DNA of 64,000 nt from Paramixta manurensis (lineage in GTDB: Bacteria; Pseudomonadota; Gammaproteobacteria; Enterobacterales; Enterobacteriaceae): contig NZ_CP054212.1 of NCBI RefSeq assembly GCF_013285385.1, forward strand, positions 4,030,001-4,094,000, read 5' to 3'. Each line of letters opens with the position of its first letter. The stretch's first letter is position 1. The notes beneath the pieces are model-generated. The model saw only the letters and a list, made by a program, of their open reading frames with translations. It had not been told where the DNA came from and did not search any database. A program made the translations under genes and the position numbers. Positions 33,879-43,116 of the stretch are shown here, in pieces.

Positions 33879-35597
33879 ATGAGTCATCAAACCACCGAGA
33901 ACCGGGCATTTAGCTGGAAAGCATTGCTCTGGATGTTGCTTTTTATATGGTTTTTCTCCAGCGTGGTGCAGGTACTAATTATTTGCACTGGTTTCAGCGG
34001 TACTAACGGCCTACGTGATTCCCTGCTTTACAGCTCGCTATGGCTGATTCCAATGTTGCTCTTCCCGTCACGGACACGCATCATCGCCGCCGTATTAGGC
34101 GTAGTGCTATGGGCCACCTCAATTACCGCGCTCGCGTATTACGTCATTTATCATCAAGAGTTTTCGCAAAGCGTTCTGTTTGTAATGTTTGAAACCAATG
34201 CGGGCGAGGCTGGAGAGTACTTAGGGCAGTATTTCAGTCTGAAGGTCTTGCTGCCGTTACTGGCGTACACCGTGGTGGCGATTCTTCTCTGGACGCGGTT
34301 GCGTCCGGTCTATATTCGTAACCCTTGGCGTTGGCTGATCTCCGCCGCGCTGCTTTATGGGCTGGTACTGAACCCATTAGCTTACACGCTGATTATCAAA
34401 AAGTATGATCTGCCAAAATCCTTCGCACGCTTAACGTCGCGCATGGAACCGGCCGCGCCATGGCAGTTGGCCGTCGGTTATTTTCAGTATCGTCATCAGT
34501 TAGGTAATATGGAAAAACTGCTGCACGCCAATAATGCGTTACCGCCACTGGCTAATTTACGCGACGCCAATGGTGAAATGCCGCGCACGTTGGTGTTGGT
34601 CATTGGGGAGTCAACGCAGCGTGAGCGGATGAGTTTGTATGGTTATGCGCGTAAAACGACGCCAAATCTCGACGCAATGAGCAAAACCGACCCAAACCTC
34701 ACGGTGTTTAATGATGTGGTCACTTCACGGCCCTACACCATTGAGATCCTGCAACAAGCGCTGACCTTTGCTGACGAGCAGGCGCCTGACCTCTATCTCA
34801 CCCAGCCATCGCTGATGAACATGATGAAACAGGCCGGTTATAAAACCTTCTGGATCACCAATCAGCAAACCATCACCGAACGTAACACCATGCTGACCGT
34901 GTTCTCCAAACAAACGGATGAGCAGTTCTATATGAACCAGCAACGCACGCAGAGCGCGCGTGAATACGATGCCAACGTGCTAAAACCGTTCCAGCAGGTG
35001 CTAAACGATCCGGCGCCGAAGAAATTTATTATTGTGCATCTGTTAGGAACGCATATTCGTTATGAGTTCCGTTACCCGGAGTCTTACGATAAGTTTCAGG
35101 GCAATGATCATGTTCCTGCTGGTTTAAGTCAGGATGAAGTGGCTACCTATAATCAATATGATAACGCCGAGTTGTATAATGACTTTGTGGTATCTAGCCT
35201 GATTAAAGACTACGCCAAAACTAATCCGAACGGCTTCCTGCTCTATTTTTCAGATCACGGCGAGGAAGTGTATGACACGCCGCCGCATAATATTCAGGGG
35301 CGTAATGAAGAGGCGCCGACACGGCCGATGTACAATATTCCGTTTATGATTTGGACATCGCCGCAATGGAAACAGGCGCATCCGCGTGATTTCTCTGGCA
35401 TGGTAAACCGCCCATATAGCAGCGCTGAGTTAATTCATACATGGTCTGACCTTGCCGGTTTGTCGTATGACATGTACCAACCGCAAAGAAGCCTGGTTAG
35501 CCCGCAGTTCGTGCCAATGACCCGTTGGATTGGTAACCCGTATAAGAAAAAGGCGCTGCACGCCTACGACAAGCTGCCCTTTGGGCCGACGAAGTAG
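33879..35597 (+). CDS. eptC: EptC (CptA/YijP), phosphoethanolamine transferase
   Basis: The 572-residue protein (E. coli EptC 577) has five N-terminal membrane segments (about 1-190) and a periplasmic sulfatase-fold domain. The metal and nucleophile motif LVLVIGESTQRERMSLYGY is at about 238-256. SRPYTIEILQQALTF follows later, along with FIIVHLLGTHIRYEFRYP and FSDHGEEVYDTPPHN. It adds phosphoethanolamine to the heptose I phosphate of the lipopolysaccharide core. In E. coli it lies near argE, so its place beside cybC is a rearrangement. Confidence 0.94.
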   Translation: MSHQTTENRAFSWKALLWMLLFIWFFSSVVQVLIICTGFSGTNGLRDSLLYSSLWLIPMLLFPSRTRIIAAVLGVVLWATSITALAYYVIYHQEFSQSVLFVMFETNAGEAGEYLGQYFSLKVLLPLLAYTVVAILLWTRLRPVYIRNPWRWLISAALLYGLVLNPLAYTLIIKKYDLPKSFARLTSRMEPAAPWQLAVGYFQYRHQLGNMEKLLHANNALPPLANLRDANGEMPRTLVLVIGESTQRERMSLYGYARKTTPNLDAMSKTDPNLTVFNDVVTSRPYTIEILQQALTFADEQAPDLYLTQPSLMNMMKQAGYKTFWITNQQTITERNTMLTVFSKQTDEQFYMNQQRTQSAREYDANVLKPFQQVLNDPAPKKFIIVHLLGTHIRYEFRYPESYDKFQGNDHVPAGLSQDEVATYNQYDNAELYNDFVVSSLIKDYAKTNPNGFLLYFSDHGEEVYDTPPHNIQGRNEEAPTRPMYNIPFMIWTSPQWKQAHPRDFSGMVNRPYSSAELIHTWSDLAGLSYDMYQPQRSLVSPQFVPMTRWIGNPYKKKALHAYDKLPFGPTK

Positions 35598-35613
35598 GTT
35601 CAACGCTAATACA

Positions 35614-35654
35614 CTATAAAAAAAAAGAGGGCTGAAATAATTTCAGCCCTCTTC
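35614..35654. terminator. Bidirectional terminator between eptC and cybC
   Basis: AAGAGGGCTGAAAT and ATTTCAGCCCTCTT form a perfect 14-bp stem. A long A run to the left gives an ideal T run for cybC on the minus strand. Confidence 0.85.
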
Positions 35655-35675
35655 ATATTGATTGGTTAACTGCAA

Positions 35676-36062
35676 TTAGCGAAACTTTTTGTGGTTCTCA
35701 TTACGGATATCAGCCAGCTTTTTAGCAGCATCTTTTGCTTCATCCACTTTACCGGCTTTCGCCAGCGCCATTGAGGTATCGATCTGACCAATCAGCGTGT
35801 CTAATCCAGCCTGATAATCCTTCAGTTTCGGGCTATCTTTCGGCTCACTTTCCAGTTTTTCCGGCGTCGCTTGCTTCGCATCAGTCGCTGCATCACGCAT
35901 CACCTGTAGCGCCTTAGTCAACTCACCCGCATCGGTGGTTTTATTCACCGTTTTATAATTACTGGCAATAATATCCATATCATCGCCCAAATCACGGGCC
36001 AGCGCGCTCACGCTGGTACACAACAGGGAAACAGACAACATTGCAATCACATGCTTACGCAT
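35676..36062 (-). CDS. cybC: Cytochrome b562
   Basis: The 128-residue protein has a signal peptide (about 1-22, ending ALA-RDL) and the four-helix b562 bundle. The heme ligands of E. coli b562, Met7 and His102 of the mature protein, are present in DLGDDMDII and IRNENHKKFR. It is a periplasmic electron carrier that binds heme b non-covalently. It neighbours pmbA on the same strand, as in E. coli. Confidence 0.93.
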   Translation of the reverse strand: MRKHVIAMLSVSLLCTSVSALARDLGDDMDIIASNYKTVNKTTDAGELTKALQVMRDAATDAKQATPEKLESEPKDSPKLKDYQAGLDTLIGQIDTSMALAKAGKVDEAKDAAKKLADIRNENHKKFR

Positions 36063-36158
36063 CGGTTAGTTCCTTTTTTGTTATGGAAGAGACAGAGCAA
36101 ACGGGCAGCGCTCTTTGTCGCTACCCGTGATACAGCGCAATACCACTAAAAATCTACC

Positions 36159-37499
36159 CTATTGACCGGCTATTTTCATTTCAGGTAATAAAACGGAGCC
36201 ACATTGAATGTTACTACGTGTTTCAATATCGTCTCCGACGGTGACAATGTTACGCCACATCTCTTTCAAATTACCGGCGATAGTAATTTCGCTTACCGGA
36301 TACTGAATTTCACCGTTCTCGACCCAGAAACCCGCCGCGCCGCGCGAATAATCGCCGGTAATGCCGCTGACGCCCTGGCCCATTAACTCGGTGACCACCA
36401 AACCGGTGCCCATTTGCCGCAGCATTTCACGGAAACCAAGCCCTTGCCCGGCAATACGCCAGTTATGAATGCCGCCGGCGTGACCAGTACTGTGTAGGCC
36501 CAGCTTACGCGCCGAATAGCTGGTTAGCAGCCACGTTTGTAACACGCCATCTTTAACGATCTCACGCGGTGATGTCCGCACACCTTCGCTATCAAACGGT
36601 GTAGAAGCCAACCCTTTAAGCAAATGCGGCTGCTCTTCAATGGTGAGCCACTCTGGCAGAATTTGCGTGCCCATCGCGTCTAATAAAAAGGTCGATTTGC
36701 GATACACGCTGCCACCGCTAATTGCCCCAACCAGATGGCCGAATAACCCGGTAGCCACCTCTGGAGCGAAGATAACCGGCGCTTTCATGGTGGCTAACTT
36801 ACGCGGCGACAGGCGGGATAAGGTACGGCGCGCGCACTCCTGGCCAACCCATTCTGGCGTTTCGAGGTCTTCAATCGCCCGCCCAATTGAGTAAGCATAA
36901 TCGCGCTCCATATCGCCGTTTTCTTCGGCAATCACGCAGCTTGAAAGAGAGTGGCGGCTGGTGTTGTAGCTTTGTAGCATGCCGTGGCTGTTACCGAACA
37001 CTTTGGTACCGATATGGCTATTAAAGCTGCCGCCTTCGGTGTTATTGATGCGCTTATCCACTTGCAGCGCGGCCTGCTCTGCCCGCGAGGCCAGTTCAAT
37101 GGCTCGATCGGGATCGATTTCCCAGGGATGGAACAGGGAAAGATCCGGCGCCTCAAACGCTAACAGGTCGCGCTCTGCTGGCGCCGCATACGGATCGGGA
37201 GAGGTATAGCGCGCAATATCGATCGCCGCCTGTACGGTGCGTTTAATCGCTTCCGGGCTCAGATCGGTGGAGGAGGCGCTGCCTTTACGGTTTTGGTGAT
37301 AAACCGTAATTCCGAGCGCGCCGTCGCTATTAAACTCGACGTTTTCCACTTCACCATATCGGGTACTGACGCTGATACCGGTGGTTTTGCTCACCGCGAC
37401 TTCCGCGCCATCAGTAGCGCCTTTGGCGTGATCAAGCGCCTGGGCGACCGCTTGCTCAAGCACTTTACGTTGTTCTGCAACCTGAGTGAGTAATTTCAT
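36159..37499 (-). CDS. pmbA: PmbA (TldE), metalloprotease subunit
   Basis: The 446-residue protein (E. coli 450) shows the PmbA/TldD N-terminal domain and the C-terminal barrel, with GRAIEDLETPEWVGQECARRTL, GISGDYSRGAAGFWVENG-like and EITIAGNLKEMWRNIVTVGDD landmarks. The catalytic HExxH motif belongs to the partner TldD and is absent here, as expected. TldD/TldE trims microcin B17 and degrades CcdA. The gene is divergent from darP. Confidence 0.95.
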   Translation of the reverse strand: MKLLTQVAEQRKVLEQAVAQALDHAKGATDGAEVAVSKTTGISVSTRYGEVENVEFNSDGALGITVYHQNRKGSASSTDLSPEAIKRTVQAAIDIARYTSPDPYAAPAERDLLAFEAPDLSLFHPWEIDPDRAIELASRAEQAALQVDKRINNTEGGSFNSHIGTKVFGNSHGMLQSYNTSRHSLSSCVIAEENGDMERDYAYSIGRAIEDLETPEWVGQECARRTLSRLSPRKLATMKAPVIFAPEVATGLFGHLVGAISGGSVYRKSTFLLDAMGTQILPEWLTIEEQPHLLKGLASTPFDSEGVRTSPREIVKDGVLQTWLLTSYSARKLGLHSTGHAGGIHNWRIAGQGLGFREMLRQMGTGLVVTELMGQGVSGITGDYSRGAAGFWVENGEIQYPVSEITIAGNLKEMWRNIVTVGDDIETRSNIQCGSVLLPEMKIAGQ

Positions 37500-37700
37500 T
37501 TACCTACCATACTATGATGAGAGTCAATGTGATGTAGCGATGAGATCCGGCCCCGCGTAAAGCCGGGCCAGAGGTTGAAACCACTACGAAAAACAACGCT
37601 CTGGTGATAAGGATGATTTTGAGTCTAACAGACTCAGAGAACAATTTCGCAGTAGCCTAAATTTCCTGATAGCATTAGCCTCTTTTTCTGGAGCCTAACC

Positions 37701-38243
37701 ATGAACAAACAGCCCGAAGACTGGCTCGATGATGTCCCCGATAACCATGAAGAAGAAGATGAAGAGATTATCTGGGTCAGTAAAAGTGAAATTAAACGTG
37801 ATGCCGAAGAATTAAAACGTCTTGGTGCAGAACTGGTCGATCTGGGTAAAAACTCGCTGGATAAGATCCCGCTGGATGACGACCTGCGCGCCGCGATTGA
37901 ATTGGCGCAGAAGATTAAAAAAGAGGGGCGTCGCCGCCAGCTACAGCTCATCGGTAAGATGCTACGCTCACGCGATGAGGAACCGATTCGTCTGGCGCTG
38001 GATAAACTGAAAAACCGCCATAACCAGCAAGTGGCGCTGTTTCATAAACTGGAAGCGCTACGCGATCGGTTAGTGGAACAGGGTGATGAGGCGATGTCGG
38101 AAGTGTTAAATCTCTATCCCGATGCCGATCGTCAGCAATTACGTAGCATGATCCGTAACGCCCAAAAAGAGAAAGCGGCCAATAAGCCGCCGAAAGCTTC
38201 CCGCCAAATATTCCAGTATTTGCGCGAACTGGCGGAAGCGTGA
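37701..38243 (+). CDS. darP: DarP (YjgA), 50S ribosomal subunit maturation factor
   Basis: The 180-residue highly charged helical protein (E. coli 183) opens NKQPEDWLDDVPDNHEEEDEEIIWVSKSEIKRD and has the paired helical repeat of the DUF615 family. DarP binds pre-50S particles and helps mature the peptidyl transferase centre. It is divergent from pmbA, as in E. coli. Confidence 0.94.
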   Translation: MNKQPEDWLDDVPDNHEEEDEEIIWVSKSEIKRDAEELKRLGAELVDLGKNSLDKIPLDDDLRAAIELAQKIKKEGRRRQLQLIGKMLRSRDEEPIRLALDKLKNRHNQQVALFHKLEALRDRLVEQGDEAMSEVLNLYPDADRQQLRSMIRNAQKEKAANKPPKASRQIFQYLRELAEA

Positions 38244-38250
38244 TGCTACC

Positions 38251-38276
38251 GGCGGGCTGGCTTATTGCCGCCCGCC
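38251..38276. terminator. Hairpin between convergent darP and mpl
   Basis: GGCGGGC-TGGCTTATTGCC-GCCCGCC lies between the stop codons; there is no strong T run on either strand. Confidence 0.55.
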
Positions 38277-38284
38277 GTAGTCAA

Positions 38285-39640
38285 TTACTGCCCTAATCGG
38301 GTGAGTAATTTCTGGTGAATACCGCCAAACCCGCCATTGCTCATCACCAGCACGTAATCACCCGGCTGCGCGGCCTTCGCCACCATTTCCACCAACGCAT
38401 CCACATCGGCGCTCCAGTGCGCAGGCTGCATACAGGCTTCGGCAACTTCAGAAACCTGCCACGGAATATGGTGCGGCTGAAATAAGAACACTTCATCGGC
38501 GCGCCCCAGAGAAGGTGCCAGATCATCTTTACTCACGCCCATCTTCATGGTGTTGGAGCGAGGTTCCAGCACGGCCAGAATACGTGCCGTTCCGCCAACC
38601 TTGCTGCGCAAAGCCGCCAGCGTAGCCAGAATCGCCGTCGGATGGTGAGCAAAGTCGTCATACACTTTTACGCCACCGGCCTCGCCACGTAATTCCAGCC
38701 GACGACGCGCGTTAACAAAATCATTCAACGCCCGCCCGGCGTCTTCCGGCTTCACGCCAACGTGCCGCGCGGCGGCGATCGCCATCAAACCATTATGCAT
38801 GTTGTGCTCACCTACTAGCGACCAGTTCACTTCGCCAACCGGTTCGCCGTCCAGCAACACTTCCCAATGGGAGGCATCCGGCGTGCGTTTTTTCGCTTGC
38901 CAGCGCCCATTTTCACCCGCCGTTTCCTGCTCGCTCCAACATCCCATCGCCATCACCTGCTTCAGGTTGGCATCGTGCTCCGGCAATAAAATTTTGCCCT
39001 GACCCGGAACGATACGGACTAAATGGTGGAACTGTTTTTGAATCGCGCGCAGGTCGTCAAAAATATCCGCGTGGTCGAACTCCAGATTATTCAAAATCAA
39101 GGTGCGCGGGCAGTAATGCACAAACTTCGAGCGCTTATCGAAAAACGCGCAGTCATACTCATCGGCTTCAATCACGAAGAATGGGCTTTTTCCTAAAGTT
39201 GCCGAGACGTCAAAGTTCCCCGGCACACCACCGATCACGAAGCCCGGTTCCAGCCCGCAAGCCTGTAAAATCCACGCGACCATCCCGGCGGTAGTGGTTT
39301 TCCCGTGCGTACCGGCAACCGCAACGACCCAACGGTCACGCAGGACAAAATCATGTAGCCACTGTGGGCCGGAGAGGTACGGAATGTTCCGTTCCAGCAC
39401 CGCTTCAACACACGCGTTACCGCGCGTCATCGCATTGCCGATAATGACCAAATCAGGCGCGGGTTCGAGCTGGCTGGCATCATATCCCTGAATAAGATCA
39501 ATACCTTGCTTCTCAAGTAGCGTGCTCATCGGCGGATAAACGTTGGCATCTGAGCCTGTCACTTCGTGCCCCAGCGCACGCGCCAGCATTGCTAAACCGC
39601 CCATAAAAGTGCCGCAGATACCAAGAATATGAATACGCAT
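38285..39640 (-). CDS. mpl: Mpl, murein tripeptide ligase (UDP-MurNAc:L-Ala-gamma-D-Glu-mDAP ligase)
   Basis: The 451-residue Mur-ligase-family enzyme (E. coli 457) has MRIHILGICGTFMGGLA at the start, the ATP loop VAVAGTHGKTTTAGM near 110, and VIEADEYDCAFFDKRSKF. The C-terminal ARRRLELRGEAGGVKVYDDFAHHPTAI motif follows. It reattaches recycled murein tripeptide to UDP-MurNAc in the cytoplasm. It is divergent from fbp, with 168 bases between them. Confidence 0.95.
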   Translation of the reverse strand: MRIHILGICGTFMGGLAMLARALGHEVTGSDANVYPPMSTLLEKQGIDLIQGYDASQLEPAPDLVIIGNAMTRGNACVEAVLERNIPYLSGPQWLHDFVLRDRWVVAVAGTHGKTTTAGMVAWILQACGLEPGFVIGGVPGNFDVSATLGKSPFFVIEADEYDCAFFDKRSKFVHYCPRTLILNNLEFDHADIFDDLRAIQKQFHHLVRIVPGQGKILLPEHDANLKQVMAMGCWSEQETAGENGRWQAKKRTPDASHWEVLLDGEPVGEVNWSLVGEHNMHNGLMAIAAARHVGVKPEDAGRALNDFVNARRRLELRGEAGGVKVYDDFAHHPTAILATLAALRSKVGGTARILAVLEPRSNTMKMGVSKDDLAPSLGRADEVFLFQPHHIPWQVSEVAEACMQPAHWSADVDALVEMVAKAAQPGDYVLVMSNGGFGGIHQKLLTRLGQ

Positions 39641-39808
39641 AAAGGATCCGTTACTAAAAAAGTTCGGCGCACAGTGTAGCGCCGACTGACGACGGAAGAA
39701 ACGGATTTGGACTATGGTCTTTGTGCTTCATTCGGCTAAACTGCGTACGCAAACGTTGGCGACATGTAAAGCATGCAGCCATTCCATCGCAGATTCAGGG
39801 ATTGTGTT

Positions 39809-40819
39809 ATGAAAACGTTAGGCGAATTTATCGTCGAGAAGCAACATGACTTTCCTCACGCCACAGGTGAACTGACGGCGCTCCTTTCCGCTATCAAGCT
39901 GGGTGCGAAAATCATCCATCGTGATATTAATAAAGCAGGTTTGGTTGATATTCTGGGCGCCAACGGCGTTGAAAATGTGCAGGGCGAGCAGCAGATGAAA
40001 CTGGATCTGTTCGCCAATGAAAAGCTGAAAGCCGCGCTGAAAGCGCGTGGTATTGTCGCCGGCATCGCCTCAGAAGAAGAAGATGAGTTTGTTATCTTCG
40101 AAGGTGCGGAAAACGGTAAGTATGTGGTCTTGATGGACCCACTGGATGGCTCATCAAATATTGATGTTAACGTTTCGGTCGGGACCATTTTTTCAATTTA
40201 TCGTCGCATCACGCCGCCCGGCACGCCGGTGACCGATGAAGATTTCATGCAGCCGGGTAATAAGCAAGTTGCCGCCGGTTATGTCGTCTACGGCTCCTCA
40301 ACCATGCTGGTTTACACCACCGGTTGCGGGGTTCACGCCTTCACTTACGATCCATCGCTCGGCGTGTTCTGTTTAAGCCAGGAGCGCATGACGTTCCCGG
40401 CGGCGGGTTATACCTATTCGATTAACGAAGGTAACTACATCCGTTTCCCGCAAGGGGTGAAGAAATACATTAAATTCTGCCAAGAAGAGGATAAGGCAAC
40501 CCGTCGCCCTTACACCTCGCGCTATATTGGTTCGTTGGTGGCCGATTTTCACCGTAACTTGCTGAAAGGTGGCATCTACCTCTACCCCAGCACCGCTAGC
40601 CATCCACAAGGCAAGTTGCGTTTGCTGTATGAGTGCAACCCGATGGCGTTCCTCGCCGAACAGGCGGGCGGCAAAGCCAGCGATGGCAAAAACCGTATTC
40701 TTGACCTACAACCTGAAACGCTGCATCAGCGTTGCCCGTTCTTCGTCGGGAACAACGCGATGGTTGATGATGTTGAGCGCTTTATGCGTGAGTTTCCGGA
40801 CGACGCCTCAGCATCGTAA
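39809..40819 (+). CDS. fbp: Fructose-1,6-bisphosphatase, class I
   Basis: The ATG at 39809 gives MKTLGEFIVEKQHDF and 336 residues (E. coli 332); a start 12 codons earlier is not supported by the family. The metal and phosphatase motif VLMDPLDGSSNIDVN is near 108-122, with YGSSTMLVYTTG and KGGIYLYPSTASHPQGKLRLLYECNPMAF-type stretches further on. It hydrolyses fructose-1,6-bisphosphate in gluconeogenesis. Confidence 0.95.
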   Translation: MKTLGEFIVEKQHDFPHATGELTALLSAIKLGAKIIHRDINKAGLVDILGANGVENVQGEQQMKLDLFANEKLKAALKARGIVAGIASEEEDEFVIFEGAENGKYVVLMDPLDGSSNIDVNVSVGTIFSIYRRITPPGTPVTDEDFMQPGNKQVAAGYVVYGSSTMLVYTTGCGVHAFTYDPSLGVFCLSQERMTFPAAGYTYSINEGNYIRFPQGVKKYIKFCQEEDKATRRPYTSRYIGSLVADFHRNLLKGGIYLYPSTASHPQGKLRLLYECNPMAFLAEQAGGKASDGKNRILDLQPETLHQRCPFFVGNNAMVDDVERFMREFPDDASAS

Positions 40820-40828
40820 TCTGATCGT

Positions 40829-40850
40829 GGGATGGGCTCGCCCGTCCCCT
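40829..40850. terminator. Hairpin between convergent fbp and the chemoreceptor gene
   Basis: GGGATGGG-CTCG-CCCGTCCC pairs with one G-T wobble, nine bases after the fbp stop. Confidence 0.55.
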
Positions 40851-40853
40851 CAT

Positions 40854-42413
40854 TCATACCGCCACGCGGAAAGCAGACATGCTCTCGACCAACTGTTTCG
40901 ACTGTTCCTCCAGCGATTGCGTCGCTGCGGTTGCTTGTTCCACCAGCGCGGCGTTCTGCTGAGCCACCTCATCCATCTGCGTCACCGCCAGGTTAACCTG
41001 CTCAATCCCCCGGCTTTGCTCCTGTGAAGCGCTGGAGATCTCTTTCATCAACGAGGTAACGCGCATGATCTCCTCGGAAATTTCATCCATGGTTTCACCC
41101 GCGCGGGTCGCCATTTCACTCCCCTCGCCAACCCGACTCTGCGATTCACCGATCAGGGTTCTGATCTCTTTCGCCGCGTTACCACTGCGTTGCGCCAGGT
41201 TACGCACCTCACTGGCGACCACCGCAAACCCTCGCCCTTGTTCACCGGCTCGCGCGGCTTCCACCGAGGCGTTCAGCGCCAGAATATTAGTCTGAAAGGC
41301 AATACCATCAATCACGCCAAGAATATCGGCAATCCGCGCCGAACTGGCGGAAATTTCCTGCATTTTCTCCATCACATAGCAGACCACCTCAGCGCCGCGA
41401 TCGGCGGTGTCCGACACGCTACGTGCTAGTTGATGTGCCTGATGGGCATTATCCGCATTCAGTTTTACCGTCGCGGTAAGCTGCTCCATACTGGCGGCGG
41501 TTTGTTCCAGCGAAGCGGCGGACTCTTCCGTGCGCTGCGATAAATTGAGATTGCCCGCCGCCAGTTCGCGGCTACCGACATCAATTTGCAAACTGGCATC
41601 GCGTACCCGGCTAACCGAAAGTTGCAGCGCTTGCTGCATCATGCTCAGCGCGTTATTCAGACGCCCTAACTCATTCTCTCCGCCCGGCGGTACCGGATGC
41701 GTGAGGTCACCATCAGCAACATGTTCGAGGTGCGCGATTGCCAAATTCAGCGGCTTCAGCAACATTAAGCGCAGCGTAAACCAGGCCAACACCACCAGTG
41801 CTATCGCCAGCAGGCAACTGACCGCGATCAGCATTTTCATTCGGGTTTCATTACCGGTCGCCCGCTTGAGTTGCGCATCGCTCACTTTTTCGGCATACAG
41901 GCTAAAATCACTCACCGCTTGCGAAAAGGTGGCGGAAAGCACGGAAATATCGCCTTCCAGCACCGCGTAATAATCGTCCGGGCTCTGCTTATCCAGCGCC
42001 GCCATCATTGGCGTAATGCCTTTATCAAGGTATTGCTTGTAACGGACAGCGATAGCATCCGCCAGCACTTTTCCTTGTGCGGTAACCGTACCTGCTGCCG
42101 TAAACCGTGCCAGTTCCTGTTGCGACTGCTTAATGAACATTTCCGACTGTTTGGTACTCGCGGCGCCTTCATCCATCAAACCAATTTCCATTTTGCGTAC
42201 CGCTAACGCAGCGGTTGAACGCGCCCGCAACAAGTCACCATTACTCCGGTAAAGACTATTCAGTTCAATGCCCTGAATGCGGTTAATCGCATCCAGCGAC
42301 TGATTGCCTTTATTGATGGCGATAATTCCCATTACGCTGACCAACAAAAGTAACAGCGTAAGCAACGTCAATAACGCCAGTAACCCGGTGCGCAGAGAGA
42401 GTTTTTTTATCAT
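40854..42413 (-). CDS. Methyl-accepting chemotaxis protein (TarH-type sensor)
   Basis: The 519-residue receptor has an N-terminal membrane segment (about 10-32) and a periplasmic four-helix TarH-like ligand domain to about 185. A second membrane segment (VSCLLAIALVVLAWFTLRLMLL) follows, then HAMP and the signalling hairpin with the near-invariant tip FQTNILALNASVEAARAGEQGRGFAVVASEVRNLAQRS. It lacks the C-terminal NWETF-type CheR/CheB pentapeptide, so it probably depends on other receptors for adaptation. The ligand is unknown. In E. coli the ytfQRT-yjfF sugar transporter genes lie between fbp and ppa, so this gene marks a local difference. Confidence 0.92.
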   Translation of the reverse strand: MIKKLSLRTGLLALLTLLTLLLLLVSVMGIIAINKGNQSLDAINRIQGIELNSLYRSNGDLLRARSTAALAVRKMEIGLMDEGAASTKQSEMFIKQSQQELARFTAAGTVTAQGKVLADAIAVRYKQYLDKGITPMMAALDKQSPDDYYAVLEGDISVLSATFSQAVSDFSLYAEKVSDAQLKRATGNETRMKMLIAVSCLLAIALVVLAWFTLRLMLLKPLNLAIAHLEHVADGDLTHPVPPGGENELGRLNNALSMMQQALQLSVSRVRDASLQIDVGSRELAAGNLNLSQRTEESAASLEQTAASMEQLTATVKLNADNAHQAHQLARSVSDTADRGAEVVCYVMEKMQEISASSARIADILGVIDGIAFQTNILALNASVEAARAGEQGRGFAVVASEVRNLAQRSGNAAKEIRTLIGESQSRVGEGSEMATRAGETMDEISEEIMRVTSLMKEISSASQEQSRGIEQVNLAVTQMDEVAQQNAALVEQATAATQSLEEQSKQLVESMSAFRVAV

Positions 42414-42581
42414 AGTGGTTTCCGATATCAGTGAAGGCCAACCCTTCTCGAGCCTTACAGCGCATCAAGTATCGGCAGTTCAGTGGAGAAACTTTAGATT
42501 TATTCCCACGGCGCATTGACCTCGACTCCCCCCTTCACCACGCTTACTATCGCTGTGCATTTTATTCCTCTGGAGAATCCC

Positions 42582-42998
42582 ATGAAGAACCCCTTACTCA
42601 TGCTATGCCTGTTATTGCCGCTGAGTGTCAGCGCGGCGGAAAAACAGCGCCCCATTGATAACGCGCTGGATAGCTGTATGAATAAAACATCCACTACGCT
42701 TGGTATGACACAGTGCTATGACGCGGCTTATCATGCCTGGGATAAAGAGATGAACGCCGCGTATCAGGCGGCGCTGGCAAAACGCGATGCCACGCAAAAA
42801 CAACAATTACGCACCGCGCAGCGAAACTGGTTAACTTATCGCGCTAGCTGGATGACGGCCGCTAAGGGATATGTGTTAAAACAGCAGGGCACCATGGCGG
42901 GCCTGACGCTTGGCGCGCAGAATGTTGAACTGGTCAAGCAACAGGCATTGATGCTGAAGTCGTTAAATAGCGCCTGCGGCAACCCGGATGATTGCTAA
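42582..42998 (+). CDS. Exported LprI/DUF1311-family protein
   Basis: The ATG at 42582 with CTGGAG upstream gives 138 residues with a clean signal peptide (LMLCLLLPLSVSAA). A frame start 22 codons earlier would hide it. The mature part carries the LprI pattern: a cysteine near the N-terminus (LDSCMNKT), TQCYDAAYHAWDKEMNAAYQ, QLRTAQRNWLTYRASW and a C-terminal cysteine pair. Four cysteines suggest two disulfides. LprI-like proteins include lysozyme inhibitors, but most are uncharacterised. Confidence 0.83.
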   Translation: MKNPLLMLCLLLPLSVSAAEKQRPIDNALDSCMNKTSTTLGMTQCYDAAYHAWDKEMNAAYQAALAKRDATQKQQLRTAQRNWLTYRASWMTAAKGYVLKQQGTMAGLTLGAQNVELVKQQALMLKSLNSACGNPDDC

Positions 42999-43072
42999 AC
43001 ACTGTCAATAAATCGCCGGTATGGAGCATTCCGAAACCCCAAAAAGGGGGAATACTTTCGCTGTCAGTTGGC

Positions 43073-43078
43073 TATAAT
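43073..43078 (+). promoter_or_regulatory. Likely -10 element of the ppa promoter
   Basis: A perfect TATAAT lies 38 bases before the ppa start. No good -35 is seen 17 bases upstream; the extended TGGC before it may compensate. Confidence 0.45.
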
Positions 43079-43116
43079 AGCCGTCACTCGACTTAAGACT
43101 AATGAAGGAATGCGAG

